Below, in pieces: positions 12,034-23,329 of a stretch of 64,000 nt of DNA (its first letter is position 1; each line of letters opens with the position of its first letter). The notes beneath the pieces were generated by a model. The model saw only the letters and a list, made by a program, of their open reading frames with translations. It did no database searches and was not told the origin of the DNA. Origin of the DNA: Combretum micranthum (taxonomy: Eukaryota; Streptophyta; Magnoliopsida; Myrtales; Combretaceae); contig JAMXBD010000093.1 of the NCBI GenBank assembly GCA_024138025.1, positions 372,001 through 436,000 of the forward strand, read 5' to 3'. A program made the translations under genes and the position numbers.

Positions 12034-14444
12034 TGTGATCTAGGGTTCTTGGGCAGGCTTTAGCACGAATTTTGGGGATCTCTCAAATTAAGATGTAATT
12101 TTCCAATTAAATATGATACTTGATACTTATACTCATATTAGAATTATCCTATATCTTCTAACTTGCCTAAAAAATTCAAATTTGACGCGGATTGTTATTG
12201 CTTAGAAAAGTGAAAACATGATTTTTCCTAATTTTCAGGATTTAATTTGGTAGAAAAGAAAAAACTCCATGACATTCTTGCATATTTGGTATCAATTGAA
12301 AGCCCTCCATGTCTAGTTTACAATTTCACCATCGGATAACTAATGGAGCTAAAGTGGATGGCCTAAGCTGGTATGTGGGCGTTTTAAGGTAGAAGAAGAC
12401 TTATGCAATGCTAATGTCAGCATAACATAGCATTCAAATTTATTTCTTTTTATAAGCTAAGTGAATTATATCCTAACTTAATTAATTTTTATCCTAATTT
12501 CTAATTTAGGACTAGTTAATTAAATCCTTAGTCAATTACATAATAGGATTTATATTAACACCTAAATATTTTTCTTAAAGATTATTGAAAAATTTCATGT
12601 CTTACTTGATTTTTTCAGATATTAAAAATTAACTTATTTAAGCAAAAATGGGGTACCTACATACATATAGCCATAATTATGTCAAATTAATAATATTTTT
12701 ATCTTATTTCCTTTGTCCCTCACTTTAAGCAAATACTAATTTGAGTGTTGGAGTGATTGCACCGAATAAGCTCCGGTATTCCCCAGTTTTTGTTTTTATT
12801 TTGAAGGTTTATTCTACAGTCCGACTATAGAGTCCAATTACCGACAAATTCCCACCAATTTTAAGCTAATGATGATGTATATCCTCTAAATATATATATT
12901 GCCTTATTGGACTTATATCGGCCGTGAGAACGCTCCATCGTCCGTATGATTGTCCTTTCTTTCCATATAGGCTTATTCTCAAATTGACATCTCCACATTT
13001 TATCCCGTGTAAGAGATATTTTTCTTCATAAAAAGCAATAACGAAGGAAATATCACCATCATTTGATTATTCGAATAAAAAGTGCTCCAGTAAGTCACAT
13101 GTTTGGACGGAGTACGACCACCAATGGCCACACGATTTGTCTTCTTTTTATGTGCAAGTTGTAGAAGAGAAGATTGGCTTAAAGGGACAAACAAGACCAA
13201 GATGTAACATGTTTCAGCTTACATTGTTAAAAAGGTGGTCTTATGAAACAATCAACTTTTAAATAAACTTAGATTTATCCACATATTTATAATTACAAAC
13301 ATTCACCGATATTTCTAAACGGTAGAACCGGCCAAAGTTAAACAAATTGATTAACATTTGTTTATTACATTTAAATGTGAAATGGGAAATAATATAAGAT
13401 AAAATTGCAAATTACCAAATAAATTGATAGTGTAAAGGACATTTACCATTTCAGTTATTAAGGAAAAAATGCATAGAGATCAAAATCAAGAGGCAGAAAT
13501 AAAGTTCGAGAAGATGTTTTTATATTAGAATCAAACTTGAAGAAGTTAATTGTAACTTTAGATGTTATTTTCCATTTACCAAATTTTAATGGAGTTATTT
13601 GTTAAGGGGTATATCTGCACATAAATTAAAATTAAGATAATTACTTATATCAATCATTAATGTTTGGGAAGTTCAAATTAAATGGTTCTATCATCTTTTC
13701 CTACAACAAGATCCAACTGTGATTATAATTGAGTTAAATAAGTCATGAATAACAAATACATTTGTTTTATAGAAAAATACTATTTATAATTATTTTTAGT
13801 AAATGTTACCGTAGTCTAACTTTCATAATTCTCAGTTCTTCTTTAGTAATCTAGAGTAGTTGTGTTTGAAAAGTAGCTTTAATTAAGCTTGGGGAAGATG
13901 ATAATGGAGATCCATATTAGTAGTGGTTAACTAAAACCAATGGAGAAAATGGTTTCAAATCTTTTAAGAATAGAAATGCATTTTCTTATTATTATTTATT
14001 TTGTATAATTGACTAGTGCCACCATTATTGCATTCCACTGCCACTTTATGCCAATAGCTGCTCTATTACCAGCATGTCAAAATCACGAAGCCAATATTTG
14101 ATAATATTGGACATTTTTTTTTCTTCTTTTTGATAGAGAAAGGCTGATACCAAACTGTTAAAATATTTGAAAAATTCCTTTTCATGAGATAAGCACACCT
14201 TTATGATTAAACTATTTTAAGATCCTATTGAATTACTTTTATAATGATAAAGATTTATGCAACTCAAGAAAAACATAACAGTTTATTCAAGTATAATCCC
14301 TATAAAACCGTACCTAAGCTAACCACATCTATTGAATGTAAGATATGGATGTAAGTTATTATTCTTAATGAAACTTTGCCCTGTGATTGGTAATCTTATA
14401 TATGGACAAAAATTAGCTCATAAAAAAAGAAAGAAAACGATATG
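12034..14444. other. gene-free AT-rich region
   Basis: No gene, RNA or clear repeat recognised. The 66-codon minus-strand open frame at 13000-13200 has no family features and no neighbouring exon-like sequence. Confidence 0.5.
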
Positions 14445-14745
14445 AAAATAAATATAAATTTCTTTTCTTGTTTGGATTATTAAGATGAAAACGAAAGGAA
14501 ATCGAATGGAATATTTTTATAAATGGACTAAAATATCCATTACTTTATATCATTTAAGGGCAATTTTATGGTTTGACATATTCTCCATTGATTTCCACTT
14601 ATATCTAAACAAATGGTCATTAAAGTGGAAAATTTTCATAGTGATCTTCCACTTCGACTCTTTTTCACTTTCATTTTAGATATCCAAGTATAGAATTTTC
14701 ATCGATTTCCTTCTATTTCCATAGTCCTTACCAAATACAGTGTTA
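14445..14745. mobile_element. possible short MITE
   Basis: The left end (TTTGGATTATTAAGATGAAA) and the reverse complement of the right end (ATTTGGTAAGGACTATGGAA) can be aligned and both run into GAAGGAAATCGA-like text. This suggests imperfect TIRs of about 35 bp. No TSD resolved. A 64-codon open frame lies inside (14485-14679) but looks accidental. Confidence 0.4.
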
Positions 14746-15155
14746 ATTTATCTTAGGTGTGATGCTAAAAACAAATGCACAGACATCAAAATTTGCTTCA
14801 TCTTCTACACTAGGTATTGGGATTTTACAAAAATCGGAGTTACATGCTTGGAATTTTGATCTCATCACTACAGGCACAGACTAAAATCAATCCAAAACTG
14901 AATCACAAAAAAATTATAACCTTATAAAAAAAAAAGAACACCTAAAAGTCCGCTAAACCATAGACATATTGTTGAAAATGCCCTAATCCTAGTTCTAGCT
15001 TAATGAGGATAAATGAATGTACAACCAAAGCAAGCACGTACACAAATTGTACAGAAAGAGGTCCAACGGTAGGGTCAAGGCAAGGGCATCATCATAAAGG
15101 AGAAGACAACAAACAAAGTGCATCTATTGGGGGTACCCCACAACGCTGTTCATGT
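14746..15155. other. gene-free region
   Basis: No feature supported. Base composition becomes less AT-rich toward the motif cluster that follows. Confidence 0.5.
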
Positions 15156-15240
15156 GGGACAACCTAAATTACAATCACAAACAAAGGTTAGGCCCTACAT
15201 GACCCACCTGCCCCCTAACCCTAATTGGCCCACATTTCCA
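15156..15240. promoter_or_regulatory. promoter-like motif cluster without a gene
   Basis: This locally GC-richer patch holds AGGCCCTAC, CTAACCCTAA and TTGGCCCACA within about 60 bp. A telo-box (AAACCCTAA type) next to a site II/TCP element (TGGGCC or GGCCCA) is a known arrangement upstream of plant translation and cell-growth genes. No start codon with a long frame follows on either strand within 1 kb, so it may be a relic promoter or a chance cluster. Confidence 0.3.
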
Positions 15241-15795
15241 GGGTAAAGTAACCAACCAATTAGAGAGACTGAAAATGTCCGTCAATCATACGTTGTTGCT
15301 GTTGGAAAATATATCAAACCGTTTCAATGGCAAGTTAAATCCACGAGAAAAGCCTGACCCCGCACAGCACTACGGCAGGAAATCTCGTGAATAAAGGTGT
15401 CTTTTAGTATGAGGATTTTGCTAAATCTCACAATTTATGTTGTTATTAAAATTGAATTCAACCAGTCAGTCTCGGCAGAGTTAGCTATTATATAGGCTAG
15501 ATACTCTATCGGAATATCGGGGGTATGGATCTCGATAAATTTATTTGTTGGAACTTGGAAGGGATAAAAACTTTCATTATTAAGCATCCTCCGTTTAGAA
15601 ATTCAATAATATGAATAACCTAGGGGGGGAAATTAAATAAAATGAAATGAATATCTTTTTCCATTCTATAGAGTAGTATCAATATAATTGTCTGCATTTA
15701 ATAAGTAATTGAACCCATTCACTTATCTGAACAAATAAACCTTATCATGGAATTGTTATTATAAAACAAAGTTGTAATAACATTTTCATTCATTA
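15241..15795. other. gene-free region
   Basis: No gene or repeat recognised between the motif cluster and the dispersed repeat that follows. Confidence 0.4.
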
Positions 15796-15799
15796 ACTT

Positions 15800-15995
15800 T
15801 ATATTTAAATAATAGTATTTTAGAAAAAAAATTAATTTTAGTATTGAATTATTATTCACAAGGTATTTTTTATCATTAAATTATTATTTATAGATTTGAA
15901 TAATAGATAACTATTTAATATTTTTTTATAATAGCGATTCAAATATAATAATAATTTTCTGTAATAAAATTATTATTACAATAAAGTGAATAAAG
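15800..15995. repeat. dispersed repeat, copy 1 (related to 26350-26520)
   Basis: TAGTATTGAATTATTATTCA followed by a 'taataatagcgattc'-type segment matches the block at 26350-26520. Both contain AATATTTTTTxTAATAGCGATTC. The match indicates a dispersed AT-rich MITE family; ends and TSD are not resolved here. Confidence 0.55.
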
Positions 15996-15999
15996 GTGT

Positions 16000-16500
16000 G
16001 TTGGAATTTAAGAGACACGTAATTATGTCTTGGGCCATAAACTTCGAAACACAAGTTCTTTAGAAGTATCATTATATATCCAGCAGCGGAAAGGAAAACC
16101 TTATATATTTCCTCATAGCAATAAATTTATACAGGGGATATGTATAGATATCACAGCATACATTCCACTGAACATGTACACTAATAGTAAAGGTTTGATA
16201 CTTTTAGTCTTTTAAAACTAGACGGACTTGCAAATTTCTAATTTACCTTTTCCGTGTGGATAGCACTTTATTTCTTTATTTGCAGATTTATAGAATTAGA
16301 TATTGTCAAATATCATATTTTATTAGATATTTTATAATATGACAACAACATAATTATCTGGAAAAAGAAAAAAATTCATCAAAAGCAGGCCAATAAAAAT
16401 TTATATATACATGTATATACATTACATGTATTATCTAGATCATCAATATATTATATCATATTATTTTATACTTATATGTTAAGTGTAGCAAGTATATATC
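16000..16500. other. gene-free AT-rich region
   Basis: AT-rich sequence with TATATA-rich patches at 16400-16500. No gene supported. The 61-codon open frame at 16030-16215 shows no motif. Confidence 0.4.
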
Positions 16501-16542
16501 TACCCAAAATGGGAAATTTGCAAATTACCTCTTGAACATTGA

Positions 16543-16818
16543 ATCCACAAGCCACATAAACCAAATCCACTTGAACCTTCGAAGCCTTCTCGAACCATGA
16601 AACAACTAAACCCCATACCACCATTGACCCAATAGCCTCAAGCCACCTTCGACATTAAACCGAGACAAACACAGACATTTGCAGAACCTGCCTTTTCCCA
16701 ACCACCATTGCTGTCATTTGACAAAATGGAAGAACCCGCTGTTCCGTTTGCAGTTTGGCCTACACACGATCATCGTGAAGTAGACAGGGATTCAAACTCG
16801 TGGACGAATCCCATTTAA
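16543..16818. other. C-rich stretch open on both strands, unidentified
   Basis: On the plus strand the frame starting at 16543 is open to TAA at 16816-16818 except for one TAG at 16633-16635; an ATG lies at 16597. The downstream part includes EEPAVPFAVWPTHDHREV, which has protein-like composition. One minus-strand frame is also nearly open. The stretch is clearly less AT-rich than its surroundings. It may be a captured or decayed exon. I do not recognise the family and cannot say which strand, if either, was coding. Confidence 0.3.
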
Positions 16819-17127
16819 GCAATTAATTTTAACTCAAGGATGTAGGATTGTAAATTGGTAATTAATTGCTTCTAAACTTATATAAAAAAATTAATTTGTA
16901 TAAATGCCTTAAAGAGACAATAATATCCCTTGTATCTTCTATGTATGATTTCATATTGTATAAATACCGCTATAAGCATAATTAATTAACTAATGAATAT
17001 ATAATTGGTTAGTTAAACCTTTTATGGCCAACATAATTTTGTTATTTAAGAGTTGCCCTTAAACAATGAATCAGTAATGAAAATTGTCAATTAAGAGGCA
17101 CGCGGACAAATGCTCCTCACATGTGAT

Positions 17128-17533
17128 TAGGGTTGTAAGTGAGTTGAGACAGCTTGTGAGCTACTCGAGTTCGATTCGGTGGAATATTGAATTTGACTCG
17201 CTTACAATCGAGTTGAGCTTGAGTTCGAGCTTTAAGATATTAAGCTCGGTAAGCTCGCAAGCTTAATCAAACTTAAACGAGTATTAAATCATGGCGAGTC
17301 GAGTTTGAGTTATCGAGTGTTAAATACTCTTTATAGGTAAATCAATATTTAAAAGAATAATTGAGCTTAATCGAGTCGAGTTTTAGCTTATCAAGTATTA
17401 AATCGAGTCAAGTTCAAGCTTAAAAATCAAAGCTCGATCGAGTTCGAGTTTGAGTTTCGAGCTTTTTTATTCAGGTTGAGTTCGAGCTTGGTACTGTATC
17501 GACTCGACTCGACTCGACTCGTTTACAGCCCTA
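17128..17533. mobile_element. hAT-type MITE, GAGCTCGA family, copy A
   Basis: The 406-bp element starts TAGGGTTGTAAGTGAG and ends CGTTTACAGCCCTA. It is filled with the GAGTTCGAG/CGAGCTTGAG motif and ends in four GACTC units. The 8-bp flanks CATGTGAT (17120-17127) and CATATGAT (17534-17541) differ at one base, giving a hAT-size TSD. It has no coding capacity. The family recurs at 18122-19574, 35954-36386 and 54350-55329. Confidence 0.85.
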
Positions 17534-17541
17534 CATATGAT

Positions 17542-18113
17542 GCAGTAGATTGGATTATTTCTCATGTTAGAAGAGTTTTGAATCTTATGACTTGGGTTGA
17601 TAATACTTTGTTATGTCTTGTTGATCCTTTTTCTTTTGTTGGATGCTGTTGAATCCATGGTTTATACTATTATCTTTATTTATTTATTATAACATGAAAT
17701 ATTAATTGCTAATTATAAAATATTAATATTTAAAATTAACATGTCATCCATAAATATAAAAATATAATTACTATTGTTCAATTATGTAAACTAATGTAAA
17801 TATTAGTTGAAACAAACAACTAAAGTAATAGATTATAACATGCAAAAGTACAAAATCCATCTAATTGTTCGAATGTTGTATCTCCATTCTCCACCTTAAT
17901 TATGAAAACCTTGTTGTTGGGATTGGTGTCGATATACATGGAAGGATAATTATAGACTTGGCAGGGGATGGTATGCATATAACTACAGCGACTAGGATGA
18001 TTAGCCACTTGGTGGAGATTGTGGATAGGAGAGAGGGAGGGACATGAAGATCATTTGGGGGAGGCTACTATTATGGCTAACCAGTCAGGGAAATGAGACA
18101 AAAGAAAACCCGG
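17542..18113. other. unassigned region between MITEs
   Basis: No gene supported. The sequence just right of the MITE contains a frame with VDWIISHV and WVDNTLLCLVDPF, which faintly recalls plant RNase H-like retroelement relics but is too short to assign. Opposed 60- to 62-codon open frames at 17820-18047 look accidental. Confidence 0.35.
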
Positions 18114-18121
18114 GATATAGG

Positions 18122-19574
18122 TAAGGCTGTAAATGAGTTGTGTTGCTCGCGAGCTACTTAAACTCAACTTGCTTCAAGCTCAACTCAACTCTAACTTAAC
18201 CATAACTGAGGCGAGCTCGAACCTAAAATAATGCTAGTTAATCTAAACGAGCCAAGCTTTAGTTTTAATTTAGACTTGTGAGCCCACTAGGGTTGTTAAA
18301 AAAAACGACTGAACCGTGAACCACACTGGACCGAACAGAACCGAACAAAAATTTCGATTCTTTTTTGAAATGGTTCGGTTCGCAGTTTGATTTTGTAAAG
18401 GCCAAACGGTTCGCGATTTGGTTTGAAGCCTTGAGCCGAATCGTATGGTTTGAACTGAATCGAAACGTTTTACATATATATATATTTTAAAATTAAACAT
18501 ATTAATTTTACTCTTAATTATTTCATTAAATAATTAATTATTTTTAAATTTGTGACTTAAATATATATTATTCATAAAAATAAAATTAGATTTGTCATAT
18601 TATATTTTAATTGTTATGTTTTCTACAAATAAGATAGATTTTAGATTTTAGCACATAGTATTCTAACTTATGAAAAATTTTTTCCCTTTGTCTTACTAAT
18701 TCTATTATTTAGTTACTTATTGATTTACATAATTGATAATATGTTAGTTAGAAGCATATAAAGAATTAAATTTTATGTCTTATATTGGAATAAAGTCTAG
18801 TATACCATTATAGTTCAAAATAATTAAAAAGAAATGAGACTAGTCACGATTATAATTTTATAATGAATGAAATCCCTTCCTTCCTATAAATTTTACATAT
18901 TTATTTAGTAAATGATTAATTTTAAATATTATTGTTTATATATGGATTAATGGTAATATATATTTAATTTAAGTTTTTTGATAAAATATATTTTTTATTT
19001 TATGAATAAAAATGGTTCGAACCATAAATTGAACTGTATCGAATCATTTTTTTCAGTTCAAAAAAATTACAAACTGAACCGTATGATTAGGTTCGAATTT
19101 AAAAGAAAAATTGAATCTTAAAATATGGTGTGGTTCGGTTCGATTCGAGGTGCAAACCGAACGGAACCATACCGTGCACACCCTTAGAGCCTACTCATGT
19201 ATAAGCTCATTTAGGCTCGTAAACATGCTTTCGAGAAGACTCGTTAACAAGTTCGTTAGTAAGCTCGATAGCTTATTTGTACATTTTGTATACATGATAT
19301 TATATATAACTATATAATTAAAACAACAAATTTAGGTTTGAAAAAATAAAAAAAGAAAATAGCCTATTTAAATTAGTCGAGCTTGAGCTTAAATTTTAGA
19401 CTTGATAGAAGCTCAATAGGCTTGATAAAAAACTTAGCTCGACTTCAGCTCATTTAAAAAATGAGCTGATCTCACGCTTGAACTAAAGTTTATTTAGCTA
19501 AACAAGTCGAGTTTGAGTTTAAATCTTAGGCTCGATAAAAATTTTGGCTCAAGCTTGAATCGCTTGCAACCCTA
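18122..19574. mobile_element. hAT-type MITE, GAGCTCGA family, copy B (interrupted)
   Basis: Outer ends are TAAGGCTGTAAATGAG and GCTTGCAACCCTA. The flanks GATATAGG (18114-18121) and AATATAGG (19575-19582) match at 7 of 8 bases. The outer arms carry the same GAGCTCGA/GCTCGAACC text as copy A. A different hAT-like element (18288-19186) sits inside; removing it and one TSD leaves about 546 bp. Confidence 0.85.
18288..19186. mobile_element. hAT-like non-autonomous element, GAACCG family, copy 1
   Basis: The 899-bp element starts TAGGGTTGTTAAAA and ends CCGTGCACACCCTTA. Subterminal regions are rich in GAACCGAAC/GTTCGGTT motifs and the middle is very AT-rich. Flanks GAGCCCAC (18280-18287) and GAGCCTAC (19187-19194) form an 8-bp TSD with one mismatch. 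A related copy is at 25005-25875. There is no transposase; the 76-codon minus-strand and 68-codon plus-strand frames are TIR artefacts. Confidence 0.87.
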
Positions 19575-19582
19575 AATATAGG

Positions 19583-20930
19583 AGCCATTTATGTGTTTTG
19601 AGAAGGTTGATGTTATGACAGGCAGACTGGAGAAGAGGTGATAAGCAGCCATAGATATTGAGGTCATCGATAAGGCAACAAGACATGTTCAACATTATTC
19701 ATGTGATAGTGTTGCTTGTGATACTTCTACTCGATGTCTATCAATTATTCATCATAATTGTATGATGTTTGTGATAATGGTGGGATTTGTTCTAGAATTT
19801 TACCCCTTTTTTATTTATCGTGTATTACCTGGTTGGCGCAACCACTTCTATACTTAAGTTAGTTGTGGGCTCAAAGAGAGCAAGCAAGTGTGCAAATAGA
19901 GAGTATAAGTGATTCACATGCATATTACCTTGCGGTCTTAGGTTTTATTTATAGACGATGGATAAACCGGAATGGGAGCCTATAGTTATATTCTTTCCAT
20001 ATGGCATATTCCCAAGGGAGGGAAGTAAGGAGAGTAGGAATTCCCTTGTTAGTAGCTAACCTAGATCAAAGGTGGTGGTGGTGATTATTCAAGAAGAGTA
20101 GCTAAATAGATGGAGAGATGTTTCTTTGGGGCACCCTAAGAAGACATGACAAACTGGGGAGGTTTAGAGCACCTCCAATGAGATACGATAAGGCTGGGAG
20201 GTTTAGAGTACCTCTGAGGAAATATGAGGGACTAGAGAGATAATCTCGTCAAAGGAGGAGCTCGAAGGAAGATGACCTCAATTCAAGTCCTAATATGTAT
20301 TAATGGAAGGAGATTGACTTCTAGCTTGACGAATGACTGAGTCTTATGGGCTAAACTAGTTTGGAGTGCATGATGGACTTTAGGGACCCTATTGCTAGTT
20401 CATTTCACTAGTGTTAGCCTATTGTGTTATGATTAAATAAATCCTATCAGCAATGAGAAAGTGGGTGGTTAAAGCACTTGCTAAAGACTCAAATAAGAAA
20501 TTTATATATTTTTTTAAAAATTGAGAATAAACCTCAAGGGAAAAAGACGGGGGAAAAACTACCAAACAGATGAAGATATAATAGAGTTTTGTTAATTGGG
20601 TGAATCATTCACTAACATTTTGAATTGTGTTTTTCAAGTGGCTATCGTTGCCACTTGCTAGTCAACAAAACCCAATTATAGCAAACTTTTGAGTATTAAG
20701 TGGCAAGATAGTTTCTAATTTTAAGTAATGATAAGGGTGCAATTCTGAAAAAATATATGCATGGGATGGTAAAAATTAAGATAGAAGCTTTACCTTTCTT
20801 ATTATATAACACAAATCATCTTGTTATCTTATAGGTTTTAATCAAATAATTCAAATTTTATATTGAGAAATCATTATTCTCATATTTCTTAATAAATTTT
20901 AAGGAAAATGAAATATTTATGAAAGATTAA
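19583..20930. other. unassigned region with a short direct repeat
   Basis: No gene supported. It includes a direct repeat: GGGGAGGTTTAGAGCACCTC near 20156 and GGGAGGTTTAGAGTACCTC near 20195. The moderately GC-rich text at 19800-20430 could be an old LTR, but no partner was found. Confidence 0.35.
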
Positions 20931-20933
20931 TGG

Positions 20934-21272
20934 CATGTTTCATACACGGGAATGATTCAAATGGAATGGACTAGAATAAAAGGAATGGAATGGAATAGAA
21001 TAAATAAGATAATGAGAATTTCATTCTTATGGTTAGATACAAATGGAATAAAATGGAAATAAAAAAGCACATAATAGGATTTGATGAAAATACCCTTAAT
21101 AATAAATGAGATAATAGTTTTATATAGGATTAAAATATAATCAAAGTAAATATCATTAATCTAAAATGGAAAGGAATCGTCATTCTAATTTCTAATAATA
21201 CTTCCCAAAATAAAAATGAATGGAATTTGAAATCACAGTTCTATTTCGTTTTATTGCTACACACCAAATGTA
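20934..21272. mobile_element. possible MITE rich in GGAATGGAAT
   Basis: The left side reads CATGTTTCATACACGGGAAT followed by repeated GGAATGGAAT motifs. The right side is the approximate inverse, with ATTCCATT-type text and CTACACACCAAATG. This layout is that of a common plant MITE type. TIRs are imperfect and no TSD is resolved. Confidence 0.4.
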
Positions 21273-22239
21273 TCATAAGATATTTGGAATTCGTAGTGAT
21301 TACCGCAGAAATCTTAATTGCCACCAGTACGAGAAAGGAGAAAAAAAGGGCATTTTGGTTAATTTTTTTATTATAATGCTTTATACCTTTTTTTTTTCCT
21401 TTTAATTTTTGCCGATAAGGGGCATTTAAGCAAAATTTTATTTATTTTTCTTTCTTTCTCTCTCTTTGGACTGGTGAAACGCCACATACACTTGAAAAAG
21501 GACAGATAATATTCGGAGCTATTTTAGTTCTCCATTTAAATTCTTAACGTACGTTAAAGGAAAGACTTAATAGAAAGGTCATTTTAAAGAGTTTAATGAC
21601 AGAATAAAAGTTCAAGTGAAATGTTTGACGGACCTAAATTGAGATGGTATTAAAACAACACAACTTGAACTTTGGTTATTTTTATTTTTTATTTTTAATT
21701 ATTTGAGTGTATGCTTGAAGTTTAATTTATCGAATACCTTATTTAATTGAACAATTTTTTATATTAAATTTTATAGTTGAAAATTATACAAAATTACGAT
21801 GCAAAACCCTAAGTCTATTGTAACCGTAGTGTAGACATAAATCCCTATGTGATATCAACTTCATTAGCTTCCAAATCTTTCCAAAAGATAGACACAAGAA
21901 GTGAAAGATAATTGCTAAAAGTAGAACCAAACTCTTTTTAGCTTGTTTTCTTTGATGATGCTCCATCTACCATGTTCATGGTCTCGAGAACCTCGCTCCT
22001 TTTCTTCTTCTTTGTGTATTTAAAAACATGCATCAAGTGGTTTGTTTGTTTTACACCGAGGATGCATTTTACATAGGTACTTTCAGTGTAATGGTCAAAG
22101 TTGTATCCATAGGATGCACCTTTGACACATATATTTAAAATATTTTTTGAAAATATCATATTTTAGGAATTGTTTTCTCAAAATATAATATTTTCGTGCA
22201 ATCCCCATCAATTGTGACAACTTCCAAGGAAGGGGGACA
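21273..22239. other. gene-free region
   Basis: Non-coding, with a pyrimidine-rich patch at 21440-21470. The small minus-strand frames at 21784-22159 show no motif. Confidence 0.45.
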
Positions 22240-22455
22240 ATTTGGTGGCGTTGTTGGTATGGGAATTAAAGCGGATGGAACATGTCAAGGGGCTATTTTC
22301 CGAAAAGGGAGAGATTTGGGCTATTTTTTGGAGCATGCGTCTAGCTAAAGAACAGAAGTTATCTCACTACATCATTGAATCCGATTCTTATTAGGCAGTG
22401 GATTGGATTACGAATCCTAAATATCAAATCATGTATTTACCTAATGTGTTTCTTT
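22240..22455 (+). pseudogene. RNase H-like fragment (LINE or host RVT_3 type)
   Basis: A short broken piece with a glycine-rich start (GVVGMGIKADGT) and, in another frame, SMRLAKEQKLSHYIIESDSY, then an in-frame stop and AVDWI. The order A-xx-LA-x(9)-IIESDS-x-AVxWI matches the second half of the plant RNase H-like domain found at the end of non-LTR retrotransposons and in many plant relics. A frameshift near 22325 and a stop near 22391 disable it. Assignment rests on this short motif only. Confidence 0.45.
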
Positions 22456-22671
22456 GTTGCAGGGAGTTGTGCTGAGCTTACGCAAGGAAGAGAAGAAATT
22501 CTCGTGAGGAAACCCAATGATGCAAGCAAGAATGGACGAGCAGGAAGATGGATGAATTGCAACATGAACATGCAGGCGTTGTCTGGTCTTTTGAAAATGA
22601 AGAAGTTTTTCTAAATATGCCATTAATAACTCTCACTTCCTTTTTATCTAATTATGGTCAATAATTAATAC
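22456..22671. other. spacer before gypsy remnant
   Basis: No feature. The 79-codon open frame from 22375 runs across the RNase H relic in the wrong frame and is not a gene. Confidence 0.4.
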
Positions 22672-23250
22672 GGTCAATAATGATACATTCAATATCTTTT
22701 TAATATTTTTTATTAGCTCTTAATTGGATATTTAACTATTAAAGTCTTTTAATAAGATTTAATGTCTTCTTAATAAGAATTCTTTTTTCAGTGATGATTC
22801 AGAAGCTTATATTTTGAAGAGCTTCATAGTCTTATCGATAAGATTATTCGATCATGATTGGATATGGTGTGATTCATTAGATAGTCGGGACCAATTTCGT
22901 CAAAATTATAGATGGGCCATAGAATTTTTCTATGTTTTAAATATCATTTAATGTCTTTCAATAGTTCTTTTTTTCTTTTTTTAGTCATTTTTCCATTTGG
23001 CACATTTTAGTTTTTCAATATAAATTGTACTCCTTAGGATGAATATTGAAAATCAGTTTATCAGTAATATTGTTTCTAAGCCACCTTTTGCTCAATTTTC
23101 CAAAAAAATTCAAATTACTTTATAAATTTCAAATTTTGGACACCTATTGTTTCGATATTCACAGAATCAACAGACACTAGAAGATCACTTTTTGGCATTC
23201 ATGTGCTAATTAATGGATTGTGATTATTTTTAATTCCTTTCATTGCATCA
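22672..23250 (+). repeat. 5' LTR of the gutted gypsy element
   Basis: Shared blocks with the 3' LTR include GTCAATAATGATAC at the start, AATATCATTTxATGTCTTTCAAT in the middle and GATTATTTTTAATTCCTT near the end. The first base of the TG terminus is mutated (GGTCAA). It ends GCATCA directly before the PBS. Confidence 0.65.
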
Positions 23251-23251
23251 A

Positions 23252-23263
23252 TTGTATTAGAGG
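23252..23263 (+). other. primer binding site, degenerate
   Basis: TTGTATTAGAGG follows the 5' LTR within two bases. It resembles the TGGTATCAGAGC site used with initiator tRNA-Met, with several transitions. Confidence 0.5.
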
Positions 23264-23329
23264 TGCATTCACTCTTAGAGTATCATGGCACCATGGATGT
23301 AAACCAATCAATGGCGTACGATGGAGGAG

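Noticed and set aside
18270..19317. Open frames at both ends of the GAACCG element
   Set aside because: They lie in the terminal and subterminal repeats of a non-coding MITE.
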